Positions 29,120-40,649 of a stretch of 64,000 nt of DNA are shown here, piece after piece. Source of the DNA: Micrasema longulum. Its lineage: Eukaryota; Arthropoda; Insecta; Trichoptera; Brachycentridae. A model generated the notes under the pieces. The model was not told the DNA's origin. It did no database searches and worked only from the letters and a program-made list of their open reading frames with translations. Made by a program: the position numbers and the translations under genes. How positions within the stretch are numbered: position 1 is the stretch's first letter; the number at the start of each line of letters is the position of its first letter. Where the stretch lies: NCBI GenBank assembly GCA_022494885.1, contig JAGVSM010002758.1, forward strand, positions 232,713 to 296,712, read 5' to 3'.

Positions 29120-30690
29120 TTATATACTCCCAGACAAAATAAAGAAAATTGAAATAAATAAAAATGAAGTTAAATTTGATTTAAAAATCGTGAGTTTTTA
29201 AAAAAGGAAGAAAAAAAGAAAACGAAGCTGTTTAAAACCGTATTCAAAAAAGTGTTGTTTGTTTATTTTATTATATATATTTCTGTATCAAAAAAAGACT
29301 CATACTTTTATTTTATCGATACGATTAAGATTTTTTTATGTATACTTACATTATATTATGTTAGTAAAATATTTAAAGAGAGAAATCCCTGCAAAAAACT
29401 GCTTTTGCAATTTGGCGGAAATTAAATGAAAAAATGCATAAAATTACGAAAAAAAAATTCAATAAAAAAACTTTGAAATCCAAATTAATAGAATCACTTT
29501 TTTAAGCGCCTATGAGGTTATTATATTACGAAAATCACGCCACAGAAGTTATCCATAAAAATAATAATATAAGATAGTTGATTTTTTCCTAACTCATTAC
29601 TTGTAAATGTACTGAACTGAGTAAATATTAGAGATAACCTCCTTTGCTGCGAATCGAGAGTAGAGTGAGTGAATAGTAGATATCGGCTTCGAGTCTCTGT
29701 CTCTGTCTCTGTCTCGACTCTCGACTAGCCGGTGTTTATGTTGTCCATAAGAAACGTCCATTAATTTGTTTCTATTTTTCATTATCACTAATATATTTAT
29801 ATTAATACGGCAGACTCTTGCAAGTAAAGTTGTCTATGTAGGGTGACCATGTGACCAATCTTAAAAAAACTTTTTTTTTGTAAAAGAACCTGTTTTTTGA
29901 AATTATTTTATTTCTAAACAAATATCTACATACACTTGAGAAAAATGTGAGAAATCCCGCTTTTCTTATGTATTATTTTTCGCATGAAAAATAAAACGCG
30001 TTTTTTTGTTTCCGTTTTTTTTTCAAATGAAATGAACAAGAGAATACAACAAAAAAAAAATACAACGAATTAGTCAATAATCCATAGCATCTTCACCGTA
30101 CACTGCGCAAATATCGCGAGTATCTTTGACAACTTAATTCCCTCGATTGTACGCTAGTAGAAAGAGGTGTCTAAAATGCTCATTTCTGTATACTTGACTA
30201 TCTATTTTTAAGGCTTGTAATCGAATGACATAATAAATTAAACGTAAAAGAGAAAACAAGTTCTTGCGGAGAAAAAAAATCTTTTGGATTACCATTTTGT
30301 CTTATTTTTGGTGTTCATCTTTTAATTTGAAAAAAAAACGGACAAAGCTTATGTTAACTCTTACGACGGAATATTTCAGACATATTTTTTTTCTCTTAAA
30401 AACGTGGAGACATACTGTTTAACAATTCTTTTTCCATAATTTATAAAAATACAATTTAGCCCTGTTATAGCAAAATAAATTAAAATCATAAATACGCCGC
30501 TCATTTTCCACACGTGCGCCCCCCATTACCGTCAATAACCGACTGAATCTGTTTCACACAAACACTGGTCACAGAACAGCGTCTCTGTCATCCTTGATAT
30601 GAGTTCTATCATCGTGCTCTCTGTTATACAGATTTATTGCTGTATTGGCGGACATTAATTCTTCGCGTAGCAAGGATAAATAATTTTTTT
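29120..30690. other. AT-rich stretch, nothing recognised
   Basis: A-runs and T-runs throughout. A short CTCTGT run lies at 29694-29714. No supported gene or repeat family. Confidence 0.5.
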
Positions 30691-30694
30691 AAAC

Positions 30695-31262
30695 AATATT
30701 TTGAGTTTGTCCAAATTTTTGTAGACAAGGATTAATTCCTCCCCTCCCTCCCTAAAACTCCCTGGGGAGCTGTCAATATTTACATATTACAACAGAGATG
30801 AAGAACATTTTAGAGAAGGTAATATAGAAGTCTAGCCATCTACTGGGCTTATGACCTGTCATTGGCTGGTTTAAGTGGCCACTTTACACACTGTGTAACA
30901 TTCACCATTCTGCCCATATTTGGACATCTATATTATTTCAATTCTTTCATTTGTTGATGTTCGTGAAGTTAAAGAGCTTAAACTTTTATTTATGCGGGTG
31001 AGATTCATCTGATTGATTTATTTCACCTACGTACTAGGCAACGCCTGAATTTTTTTTTCCACTCAATACTTCTTCATGGATTGCCCAAATTTTTGTAGAC
31101 AAGGACTGGATTCAACTCCCCGGGGAGCTGTTAATATTAACATATTAAAGTTTAAAGTGGCCACCTGAACCAGCCAATGACAGGTCATAAGCCCTGTAGA
31201 AGCCTAGACTTCTATATTACATTATCTAAAATGTTCTTCATCTCTGTTGTAATATGTAAATA
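30695..31262. repeat. Dispersed repeat Z, two adjacent copies in opposite orientation
   Basis: The first copy (30695-31075) is one of the fullest: TTGTAGACAAGGATT, ACAACAGAGATGAAGAACAT, GGGCTTATGACCTGTCATTG, ACTTTACACACTGTGTAACA, TTATTTATGCGGGTGAGATT, TACTAGGCAACGCCTGAA. The second (31085-31262) starts with the same GTAGACAAGGACTGG word but then runs in reverse (GAACCAGCCAATGACAGGTC ... GTTCTTCATCTCTGTTGTAA). Confidence 0.65.
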
Positions 31263-31269
31263 TTTTTGT

Positions 31270-31790
31270 AATAAAATCCGGCGTAATTATACAAATTTTA
31301 TTTTCAACATCCGGTGTGAAAATGTCCATTTGAAGATTACAAAAAAGACAACTTTATCATAAGTTTTGTATTGTATGTAGACTAGTGTGATATCACAGCC
31401 ACACAAGAGTTAACACGCAATATAATATTGATCAAATTTCGAGCTAAACAAATTCTACAACAATAATAATCATGATTAGTAGTTAGTTACATACAACTCT
31501 GTATTTTACTTAAAAGCTATCAACATTTGTTTCGGCTACTCACGAATAAACACTCTCTTAACTCTTGTAATAAATGCACTTCGACAAGTTATGTCTCCTA
31601 ACTGATGGTCGGTGGTCACCCTAGTTGAGCTCGGCTCGTCTTGTTTGAGGAATTTGTCAGATCGCCCCAGCATTCCATCAACACCACGTCACCCGTCACT
31701 CTACCTAGAGAGAGGGGGGTGGGGTCTTCTATAATTATTGCTATTTTATTTAATTTCGTGCGCATGTGAAATGCTATCGCTATGCTATAC
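31270..31790. other. Stretch with no recognised feature
   Basis: AT-rich, then mixed composition at 31610-31740. No gene or shared repeat was identified. Confidence 0.35.
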
Positions 31791-31794
31791 TAAT

Positions 31795-31933
31795 GTTGGT
31801 AACCCCTGAAATGTAATGGCGAAGACGCTTGCCTCACGCACAAAAGGTTGTGGGCTCGATTCTCGGTGAGATCACAATAATTAAATGTTATTTTTATTAT
31901 GGGACATCTTGGCCCGCAGTGGTGCAAATATTT
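31795..31933 (+). mobile_element. SINE-A, diverged copy
   Basis: GTAATGGCGAAGACGCTTGC (A box region, decayed), GGTTGTGGGCTCGATTCTCG (B box), GTGAGATCACAATAA, then CTTGGCCCGCAGTGGTGCAA and a T-rich end. Confidence 0.6.
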
Positions 31934-31944
31934 TTTTTATAAAG

Positions 31945-32632
31945 CAACAAGCGGACCTGAAAGACGTCCTAACGCTGGCTTGCCTGATATTAGTAAAAAA
32001 ATAGACTTTTAATTGATACGTAGGTACCTAGGTACTTGTTAATAATTAAATTTCAAAACTAAAAATTATTAATATTCAAATATTGAATTTAAGTAGGTAC
32101 CTAGGTACTTGTTATGGTTAAATTCCAAAACATAAAATAATGAATTTTCAAATGTAGAACTATTTTTGCAAATGTCGAACTCGGCTCTTCTCACCAACAG
32201 GGGTGCACTTTATTCATGAATGCAATTTTCAAAAATGTATCGAATGTCAGTTAATATTATTTTAGTATTACCGAAAATCCAGTAAAAATAAATAAATGGG
32301 TAGAAATTATAAAGAATTAAAGGAAATAATTGGAATCCATAAAAAGAAAATATTGTTTGTAAACATTCAAAAACAAACTTTTTTAAAACACAAAAAAACA
32401 ACATCCTTTATTTTTTTGTGTATGCATTCTCGTTAAATGCAACGCTTGTAGTCAATGAAAAAAAGATTTATGCTCCTAATTTTTTTTTTACCGATTTGAT
32501 TGGAAAATTTAATATCTACGAACACGCGCAGCGCAAAGATCTACATTTCGCTGAAAACCGCACGAAAATTGGTTATGCCGTTTAGGAGGAGTTCAGTGAC
32601 ATCACACGCACAGAAGAATTATAAGAATTAAA
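31945..32632 (+). repeat. Dispersed repeat with GCGGACC head and CACACGCACAGA end, copy 1
   Basis: The head AGCGGACCTGAAAGACGTCC and end GAAAACCGCACGAAAATTGG, AGGAGTTCAGTGACATCACA match 45670-46246 block by block (CTCGGCTCTTCTCACCAACA, TGCACTTTATTCATGAATGC, GAACACGCGCAGCGCAAAGA). A block containing the palindrome GGTACCTAGGTACC is duplicated (32020-32045, 32095-32115). Heads of this type (tagcggaccc.. acgttgtcc) are, as I recall, widespread in insect genomes; the class is uncertain. Confidence 0.6.
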
Positions 32633-32644
32633 GATAATATTTTT

Positions 32645-33010
32645 CAATTATATTATTTATTGAGAATGCTTGATGGAATTCAATTGTAATTAGGCAATAA
32701 CTTATATTTTCATATAAATAGAAGTACACTTTAATTATTTAACTTTTTGTACATAATTTAAATTGCACACTGGCGAGCTAATTGCCAAATGGCAATTTCT
32801 TTCAACCAACCAATTTGTTGCAACAGAGAGGAAAAACATTTTTAAGAAGGGAATATGGAAGTCTTCAACATTTACAGGGCTTATGACCTGTCATTGGCTT
32901 GTCAAAGTGGCCACTTTATACACTGTAACATTCGACATTCTGCCTATGTTTAAACTACCACATTTCCTCAACTTTTCCATCTGCTGACTTTTGACATCTG
33001 GAGAAAATCC
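32645..33010 (+). repeat. Fold-back family B flank and dispersed repeat Z
   Basis: 32650-32710 carries TGCTTGATGGAATTCAATTG and GGCAATAACTTATATTTTCA, the shared flank of family B. 32810-33010 carries GTTGCAACAGAGAGG, ATATGGAAGTCTTCAACATT, ACAGGGCTTATGACCTGTCA and CATCTGCTGAC of repeat Z. Confidence 0.5.
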
Positions 33011-33504
33011 AGCCAGTCCGCAAACATTTGTTACACTATTTTGATACAACACGTCTACAAAAGTTTAGGAAAAAAATACCTCTGTGACATTCAGCAGATA
33101 TTTCCATTATTATTGAATTATCAACACCTTTTGAAATGAATAATGTCAAAAAAGGCCACTTCGAACGCCACACGTCCTATGTGATTCACAATATGTCAAC
33201 TGTATCCTAGCAAAGAAAAATAGTCCTTCGGAAATAATTTTCGAATTACTAGTTTCCAAATAGAAAATCTTTGAATAATATTTGTAATCTGCAAGGTTGT
33301 TTTAGTACTAAAAAACCGCGACTGGTTAAAATATGTAAAATACAGTGTACTTTTTTGTATGGAGAAATAAGCTGAGGTAAATAGCTAGTTTCAGCGTTCG
33401 CTGAGAACGGGCTGGGCGGACTTTGTAGTTTTTTTTTGTTCAAATATATAAACGGTGGTGGTGATGATAAAAAATAACAATTATTTTAACAATGTTTGAG
33501 TATG

Positions 33505-33857
33505 TCCAAATGCTTGTAGACTGGCTGGATTTCCTCCCCTGGGAGTTATTCATATTTAAACATATTGCAACAGAGAGGGAAAACATGTTACACAGTGTGT
33601 AAAGTGGCCTCTTAAACCAGCCAATGACAGGTAATAAGGCCTGTAAATGCCTAGACTTCCATATTCCCCTCTCAAAAATGTTTTCCCTCTGTTGCAGTTA
33701 GTTAAAAAACAATTATTTTATTTATTTTCCCATAAACATAGTTACTATAAAACATTATTATCGAAAGTCAAATACAATGGTAAGCTGTGCATAATCGCTC
33801 ATTTGGACGATTCGCCCCTGGAAGCGGGTAACGGGTAACGGGTACCGGGTACCCATT
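33505..33857 (-). repeat. Repeat Z fragment and GGGTAAC minisatellite
   Basis: 33505-33700: a left part TTGTAGACTGGCTGGATTTC in plus orientation, then GTGTGTAAAGTGGCCTCTTA, AACCAGCCAATGACAGGTAA and ACTTCCATATTCCCC in reverse orientation. 33828-33857 is four to five units of GGGTAAC / GGGTACC. Confidence 0.5.
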
Positions 33858-33859
33858 GA

Positions 33860-34490
33860 TTGCATATCGAGTGGTTATTTGTGTTCCTACACCTACGTTG
33901 TTGTTTAATTAGTCGTTGTAATAACCCACCCACTAGGCGTCAGAGTCGCCGAGAGCTTAATGGCTACCTACATTATTTTAATACATCGTTAATTGACATT
34001 ATGTTTGTTTTTATCTTAGTAATTAAGATGATGTCTAGAGATGCAACAGTGTTATGTTTCGTTTTATAATTGACGTGGATTCGCCTTATTTATTATTACC
34101 ATGGGTTAAGTTAAATTAATTCGTTCTCACAATTTACGTGGCAAATTATTAAAACATATTTTACTTCTCAATTTATTGTATCAACCAAAGTAAGTTTTGT
34201 AAAAAAATAAATCAAAAAGCTCATGGACTTAAACCTTTGAATACGAAGATTTGGCCATTTTGTGAGTTAGTGTGCGCTTTACATGCAATGTTGTTAATTG
34301 ATTGTTTTATTAAAACATAATATTTTTTTACCGATTTTTGTCAAGTCTCTTGGGGTAAGCGAATCACTTGAGAGATCTTTGTTTTCAGCTAATTGGTCCG
34401 GTAAGCTGGCAATTTATTTTTTTAATTTTTATTTTTGAAGACACAAATGAACAGAAGATTATAAAAGAGAAAAAAAAATGAATCGCACTG
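33860..34490. other. AT-rich stretch, nothing recognised
   Basis: No repeat family shared with the window; the small frame at 33860-34069 has no identifiable domain. Confidence 0.4.
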
Positions 34491-34491
34491 A

Positions 34492-35478
34492 GGCCCGGCT
34501 GTTTGATCGTTAGTAATAGTAAAAAATCTGTAGTAATAGTTAAAAATTGACAAAATGAGTCGTTTCATATATAGTAACTAACGGTGGATAGTAAAAGTCT
34601 TAAACCATTAGTTAAAAATTTAACCCGCCAATGTTGACGAGTAAAACGTTTTACTATAGTAGAATAATCAAGATGGCGGAATTTTTTGACGTTTATCGGT
34701 GTCGTTATTTGTTTGCGTCTATCAGTTATTGCTTTTATTTGCGAATACGGAATGGATTGCGCTTATTGTGATCAATATAAATCGTAGGGTTCTTTCAGTG
34801 ATTATTTTTTTACCTATTGTCAAGAAAGCGTAAACATTTTGAAAACGATTTGGCAATTTTGTGGCATGTTGCATGCAAATCATGTTTTTTTTAAAAAATA
34901 ATTCGGTTAAAGTTTTAAATATTTTTTTGATATTTTTATATACCTAAATTAAAACTCTGTTGGATTGACAGTATTTTAGTTGCCATTTAATTTTTCTTAT
35001 CACTCCTGTTTTAAAATAAGATATATTATTGTAACTCGGTTTTAATATATTAAATTGTTATTTTTTTTATTTTATTTATTTACACTCTTTATCAAAATAA
35101 AATTCCATGTTCACTTTGCCCAGCTAACAAGGGTACATACCCCGTTCCAAGCTAGGCAATTATTATTATTATAAGATTCTGTTTACCGATATTATTTTGT
35201 TGTTTTTACCCACGCCATGTTGTCACATGGTTTGATTTGTTCTCTGTTTTGACGTTTGCAAAGTCATATTCTACAGTGTAACCATGTATAAAAAATAAAT
35301 AAAGTATAATATTCCATTTTTGAGCTTTGGAATAAAAAAAAAACAGTAGTTACATTTTACTCAAGTAAAAACGAGGGTGAAACAACGCACTGATAGTAGA
35401 ACGATAGTAAAACCGAAATAGTTAGTAAATTAAACTACAGTAAAACTCTACTTTTACTAACGATCAAACAACCGGCCC
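34492..35478. mobile_element. TIR element of about 1 kb with TAGTAA subterminal repeats
   Basis: Left GGCCCGGCTGTTTGATCGTT and right AACGATCAAACAACCGGCC are inverted. Variants of TTAGTAATAGTAAAA are repeated near both ends in both orientations, and GACGAGTAAAACGTTTTACT is an internal palindrome. No transposase was recognised. An AATTATTATTATTATAAG stretch at about 35157-35174 may end a small nested insertion. Confidence 0.65.
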
Positions 35479-35536
35479 TAAATGATGACGAAAACATGAC
35501 TGTGGCTAAGTAAAAGAGCAAGGTATTTTTTTATAT

Positions 35537-36345
35537 TTAAAAAAAAAAAATATTTTCTTTTATTCAGGGAACATACAGTACAGTTACAAAGTTTAATATT
35601 TTACACAATTAGACTTAATTCTAATGGACCAGTGAAGTTTCCATATTATAAAGCAATTATATGTAAGGTTAATTATGAAAGTATAAAAAAGAGAAGGAAA
35701 AAAAAAAACATAAATGAAAGTTGTTAAAAAAATTAAAAAAACTTCAAAATTAATGACACATTATAGTAAGAGCAGTAATATATTGATTTTATTTACATAT
35801 ATAATATAAGTAATTAAAAGTAGTTTAAAAGTATAAAAACATGCCAATGCAGCAGAGAAAAAAGAAAAAATAATGAAGGAATAACGAGTATAGCAAGTAA
35901 TCTTTAAAATTTGAAAAAGCAATATAAGGAGAAGATTTTAAACCAAGAGAAGTCGATAAAATTTCATTAAAGCGATTTTAGTAGTAATACAAATTTCAAA
36001 AGAGAAATTTGATTTATAATAATAATATTAATGTATGTAATTTGAGTGATATAAGAGAAAAAGGGACCAACGGGAGTTTTATTCAAAAGTTTTCAATACA
36101 CTATTTTTAAATAATTGTAATCCTGTATGATAGATATCTATATGGTTAAAAAAGCTGTTAAAAGTGGAACACGATCTGTGTAAAAACGAATTCTGGAAAT
36201 AGTTCGTATTGACACTAGGTATTCTAAAGGTTGGGTGATTTCGTAGGGCACGTGATGGACAGTTAATTTGGATTTTATTTAGGAGCTGGGACGAATCAGC
36301 TAGACTGTTTATAATTTTATAGAATGTGAGGGTAATCGGTGCTTA
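35537..36345 (-). mobile_element. Jockey-like LINE, C-terminus plus about 500-bp 3' UTR
   Basis: Minus-strand coding from about 36340 to 36085: FYKIINSLADSSQLLNKIQI, NCPSRALRNHPTFRIPSVNT, NYFQNSFLHRSCSTFNSFFN, then DIYHTGLQLFKNSVLKTFE. The pattern (D...LL..I....PSR..R....F..P..NTNY..NS...R....FN....D......FKN.V) is a jockey-group ORF2 C-terminus. The long A-rich UTR ends AATAAAAGAAAATA then a poly(A)-like run at 35537-35549. A 115-bp end of the same family is at 28503-28620. It is 5'-truncated. Confidence 0.65.
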
Positions 36346-36349
36346 TAAG

Positions 36350-37290
36350 GCGTACTTTGTTTATTTTCGATAAAAATGATAATTTTTGCATCGGTTTAAA
36401 TATAATATGCATGCATTCCGTATAACTGCGTAACCCTTTCTTTATATTAAGACTTCCATGTATTGCAATTGACGTTGAATAAAAACTTGCTTGCATAAAG
36501 CGTTCGCTATTATCTCCGATCGAAATATTTTCTAATAAAAATGACCATGTTTGAGAAACACGTAAATGTTACGTGATGTGTTTGTATCGTGTTGGAAAAA
36601 TCTCTACGGAATAATGTTGTTCTCTATAATATTTGTCGTCATACTCAATAATGTAATATGTAAAAGCGACATTTTCCAATTAAGGAAACTTCAAGTAATT
36701 TCGACCAGGTTCTCACCAAAGTGTTTGTGAGAGGTGTGGTTTGAAGTGAATGCTCTGAACGGAACCCTGGACGAGTGTTTTCGACTCAATGCTTTCTTTC
36801 GGGAAAAAATCTACTCATTAATACTGATAATGTGCACTGTTTACACAGATATCGCTCGAGGTTCGACTGCCGGCGCCTGCTGTGGCTGCCATTTTATCCA
36901 CATTCCGAGCATTTTATTGAAAGATTCGGATAATTTACGACCGTCTGCGGTAGCTCACGATTCACGAGAGATCGCAGGACATAATAATATTATTGTTCCG
37001 AATGGTCTGTAGTCTGTAATGTGCTCGTATAGCCAGTGTGGACTGTGGAGTGTTGTCTCCCGCGCCCGCCGCGACTGCAAGCCGAGAATTCCCGATTGAC
37101 GGCCGAACCATTACGTGTTTTATCTTTTTATTATTACGACCTGCTACTTCATTGTGATTTTATTTATTCGCAGACTCATACAGTCCAGTAAATTTGGTTA
37201 CAATCAAATTCATTGCAATTTTCTGCGTACAAGTACGATTAAAATAAAATACAATAAATTTAAATTATGGCTTTGAGGAAAAAATAACGA
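36350..37290. other. Stretch without recognised repeats, possibly single-copy
   Basis: 36665-37105 has balanced composition and a 92-codon plus frame (36734-37012, starting MWFEVNALNGTLDECF), but no domain I know. CCCGCGCCCGCCGCGACTGC near 37060 is locally GC-rich. It could hold host non-coding or exonic sequence. Confidence 0.3.
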
Positions 37291-37299
37291 CCTCGAGGG

Positions 37300-37425
37300 A
37301 AGATTTGAGCCGCGATTACGTCATGCCTTCTCCGTGATGGTATAGTTGGAGATACATTTTCCCGAGCGATTACGAAGATACACCACCGAGCCTTAACCTT
37401 CAATTTTTTTCCAAGCCTCATAGCG
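37300..37425. repeat. Fragment of the 22229-type element end
   Basis: GAGCCGCGATTACGTCATGC, TATAGTTGGAGATACATTTT, CCGAGCGATTACGAAGATAC and CACCACCGAGCCTTAACCTTC parallel the blocks at 22275-22360. Confidence 0.5.
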
Positions 37426-37715
37426 CTGATAATACGATGTATACAGGGTGTTCTTTAAACCCTGCCACATCTGAAACCACGATGATCAGTATAGAATATG
37501 ATGATCTTCCGAGTCGCTTATTCTCAAAACTCAGTATTTTGCTGTTTTGGGCCCTAGTAATGTGCCACGATTCGCATCCGTAGAAGAGAATAGGTGTTAT
37601 GCAGGCGTTATATAGACGGCATTTGGTTTTCACTGAGTAAATATCCGATCTCCTGGCAGCCTTCACACTGTTGAATGTGGCGCCTGCTACTCCTAACTGC
37701 GCTCCCAGTTCTTTT
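37418..37715 (-). pseudogene. RTE-like LINE ORF2 fragment
   Basis: Minus frame: KELGAQLGVAGATFNSVK, then RRSDIYSVKTKCRLYNACIT, PILFYGCESWHITRAQNSKI and LSFENKRLGR. S..T......Y..C....L.YG.E.W.......K....F....LR is the post-palm region of RTE-group ORF2. No catalytic segment remains and it is truncated at both ends. It differs in sequence from the 17990 family. Confidence 0.65.
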
Positions 37716-38000
37716 TGAAATTACCATTTTTGAGTCAGTAAGTTAAATACCGTGCAAGAGATTTCGGGTTCGATTCCCAACGTGTTTTAGAAAAATTAAG
37801 AAGATACATACATGAACAGAAAAATATAAAAGGAAAAACAATGAAACCCACTAAATCGCGAAACCTGCTGACTAGCTAATATTGACATGGAATATTTATT
37901 TTAAAAGGTGTTTTGACACTAGAATATTTCATAATCCCTGGACTGGCCCCTAAAGCGTTAGACTGATCATCTTACCTTCCATTGTTCTGGTTCTATTTCA
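37715..38000 (+). mobile_element. SINE-B, tRNA-headed
   Basis: TTTCGGGTTCGATTCCCAAC (B box), CTAATATTGACATGGAATAT, GTGTTTTGACACTAGAATAT, TCCCTGGACTGGCCCC and AGACTGATCATCTTACCTTC. The A box is weak (CAGTAAGTTAAATACCGTGC). Confidence 0.65.
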
Positions 38001-38004
38001 CACA

Positions 38005-38880
38005 CAAAACTGTATTCCTCATCCGCCCACGTGTCCAGACACAGAAAATAAAAAAATATTATTACATCCCAGAGAACGACAAAAACATTCGAAATGTTGT
38101 TGACATTTTTTGATTTATTTATCACGTCTGTATTATGTATTTATTTTTTGCTTGGCAAGCGTCTTTTGTACAGCAAATGACACAATTTGTTGTGCATTCC
38201 TCCTGTTCGCCTAGAGTTAGCTAGCCGGTCGCGTTCGCCGAAATGCATTTATCAAGTTAATGTGTTTTTGAGTGGTCTTCTCCGTGGGAAGGGTTTTGTC
38301 CAAGACAGGTAGCCGACATCAGATCCTTTGTTGGATCAGAAAATAGACACAATAGACTGGTCCAACTGCGGCATGATTTACAGTCACCCTTGAGTTTTTT
38401 TTATCTCTAAAGGCGCTTGAATGAGTGGTTTCTTCCTCGACAGTCTGGTAATTGAGGCGACCACAATGCATAAATAATTCTATTGTATGGCAGTCTGTGT
38501 GTATTTGTACCTTTGTGAATTTAATCATGTAATTGGTTTATTCAATCTTTTTGTAAAGTTGTATTGACAGTTTGGAAATTATTTATAAGGATCGCTATTT
38601 TATTCGTTTTTTTTCAGTTTGGGTATCTGTGATAATCACAGGTAATATATTTTTTTGAACTGCGTTAGTAGCTTAAAGACAACGTTTGTAGCGTCATTAA
38701 AAAAAATTCTTCCGTTATATTGTATTATGGAGTTCTATTGTAAATGTTGCTAGATCGCGAACAATAATGTGTTATGTTTTACCACAAAAAATATTTTACT
38801 GACTGGACTTTAAAAAAAAACAGGTGCTTTTATTAGGCAAACATACTAAAAGCATTTAATAGTCATTAATAAGTAAATTA
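38005..38880. other. Stretch with no recognised feature
   Basis: AT-rich with a more balanced part at 38150-38330. The 69-codon minus frame at 38319-38528 has no identifiable domain. Confidence 0.4.
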
Positions 38881-38884
38881 ATAC

Positions 38885-39510
38885 CGTTTAATATTATACT
38901 AAAGCCGGGTAAAAAAGTCGACTACCCTGGCAATACTAACAAAATGTCCATCTTCTTTTATTTAACAATCTGACAGACGGTAAAATAATCGAATGCTTAA
39001 ATAATAATATTTGCAAATTCGCTACTTACACATGAAATGTGATTCCACCCCATTCACATTTAATCTCAGCAGTATTTTGTTTATTTATTTTATTAACACA
39101 AACGGAAAATGTACCTTTTACAAAAAATTATAACACTAACATATTTGACTTATTTTTTTTTTTAAAACATATTTTTCCTTTTACCCAAGATTTATAAAAA
39201 AAATTTAACCTAAAAATTATACAGGATTTATCAATTAAAATTATACAACATATTCAGTAGAAAGTAAAAACAATTTAAGAATAAATATAAAAAACAAATT
39301 TAATAATAAAATATTTTAAAGTAATAAAGTAATAGTAATTTTGACACTTAAAAACGATACAACACGGCATAGTTGAATTTAAATCGGCAGTTGCGTACTA
39401 AGCGACGTCTACAGAGTAACTAATGGCCGAAACGTAAAACTATTCATGTATGAGTAGTCTAGTCGACTTCAGTTTGATGCGCGTACGCGGTTTCTGGACT
39501 ATTATGATTC
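38885..39510 (-). repeat. Dispersed repeat F, copy 2, interrupted
   Basis: Reverse copy of 11600-11990. The blocks at 38900-39060 (TACCCTGGCAATACTAAC, AAATGTCCATC, ACATGAAATGTGATTCC) and 39360-39510 (AACACGGCATAGTTGAATTT, GCGTACTAAGCGACGTC, GTACGCGGTTTCTGG) are separated by about 290 bp of AT-rich sequence absent from copy 1, probably a nested insertion. Confidence 0.6.
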
Positions 39511-39514
39511 TATG

Positions 39515-39895
39515 GATGGAATATTTATTGCACAGCGCTCTCGAGGTGATTTTTAAAATATTTGTTTTTGAGTGTGGTTTTCCACTGAAGTATTGAAGAC
39601 TATAATGATACAAGTAAATACAGTTTTGATACCATTCACGTTTGATATGTTCATGAGGGTGAATGATAATATCCGACAAAGGCCCTCCATATAGTTTGCC
39701 AAACCCACAATAAAAGGGGCAGCGAAATTAGTAGAGTTAAATTAAATTAAAATCGCTATATATGAAATTGAAATATTTAAATGAGTAACTCGTTTACTGA
39801 CGAAAAAACATTGCTTTTTTTGTACGAGTGAAACCGAAAGGAAGACCTACTGTCTTTTAAATTGTTTTTGGTATGTGGAAGAAGTACTTTCACCG
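39515..39895. other. Stretch with no recognised feature
   Basis: A minus frame (39440-39679) overlaps repeat F and has no identifiable domain. Nothing else was seen. Confidence 0.35.
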
Positions 39896-39899
39896 TAGT

Positions 39900-40645
39900 A
39901 TTCCATTGGTTCAGTACTGGCACCCGAAGTGTAAGACTGATCACCTTAACTTCATTTCACAGATTATCGAGATACGCTACATTTATTTTAACAATGCAGT
40001 GCCCTAAGTGTTTGATGAATACGTATATCTAGGACACAAAGTCAAACTTGGTAAAGATAACCAGACAGCAGAGTTACCAAGAAGAATAGGGCTAAGTTGG
40101 GCTGCTTACGGCGAACTAAAATATATCTTTGAAAATAAAGAAGTCCCTATATGCTTAAAAAGACATGTATATGAATCGTGCATGTTACCGGTGACAACAT
40201 ACGGAATAGAATGTCTGTAACACAAAAAAGTAGCCAGAAACTAAAATGCACGCAACGATTCATGGAAAAACAGATGCTCGGTGTTTGTCTAAGAGACAGA
40301 GTGAGAAATGAAGAAATAAGACGCCGAACCGAGGTCGTGCAGCGAAATTGAAATGGCAGTGGGCAGGACACTTGGCGAGACAAAATGATGGCAGGTGGAC
40401 ACCCAGAATAATAAAATGGAGACCATGGGCAAACAAAAGAAGTGCTGGAAGGCCGCAGAAAAGATGGGTCGACGACATCGCCTCTATTGCCGGTAAAACA
40501 TGGATGATGAAAGCGAGTGATCGGAAGGAATGGAGACGTTTGGAAGAGGCCTTTATCCAGCAGTGGAGATAATAAGGCTGAAGAAGAAGAAGTGCCCGCT
40601 ACGCTCCACCGGGTGCCGATAAGGATTTGATGATGATGATTTTAT
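39900..40645 (+). mobile_element. SINE-B copy, split by an RTE-like insertion
   Basis: Left piece: CTGGCACCCGAAGTGTAAGA, CTGATCACCTTAACTTCA, CGAGATACGCTAC, ACAATGCAGTGCCC. Right piece: AGTGCCCGCTACGCTCCACC, GGGTGCCGATAAGG, then GATGATGATG. Rejoined at AGTGCCC these follow the usual SINE-B order. Confidence 0.75.
40005..40590 (+). pseudogene. RTE-like LINE ORF2 C-terminus flanked by AGTGCCC duplication
   Basis: Reads VFDEYVYLGHKVKLGKDNQT, ELPRRIGLSWAAYGELKYIF, CLKRHVYESCMLPVTTYGIE, stops, then KWQWAGHLARQNDGRWTPRI, SAGRPQKRWVDDIA and WRRLEEAFIQQWR, ending in GAAGAAGAAGA. YLG..., R...W.A...L, K..VY..C.LP...YG.E, W.GH.AR and RGRP..RW.D.I are RTE-group C-terminal motifs. A stop at about 40218 and a frame change near 40350 kill it. 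The 7-bp duplication is at 39998-40004 and 40591-40597. Confidence 0.8.
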
Positions 40646-40649
40646 TTTT

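Noticed and set aside
34492..35478. Assignment to a named DNA transposon superfamily
   Set aside because: No transposase and no unambiguous target duplication; end sequence alone is not enough.
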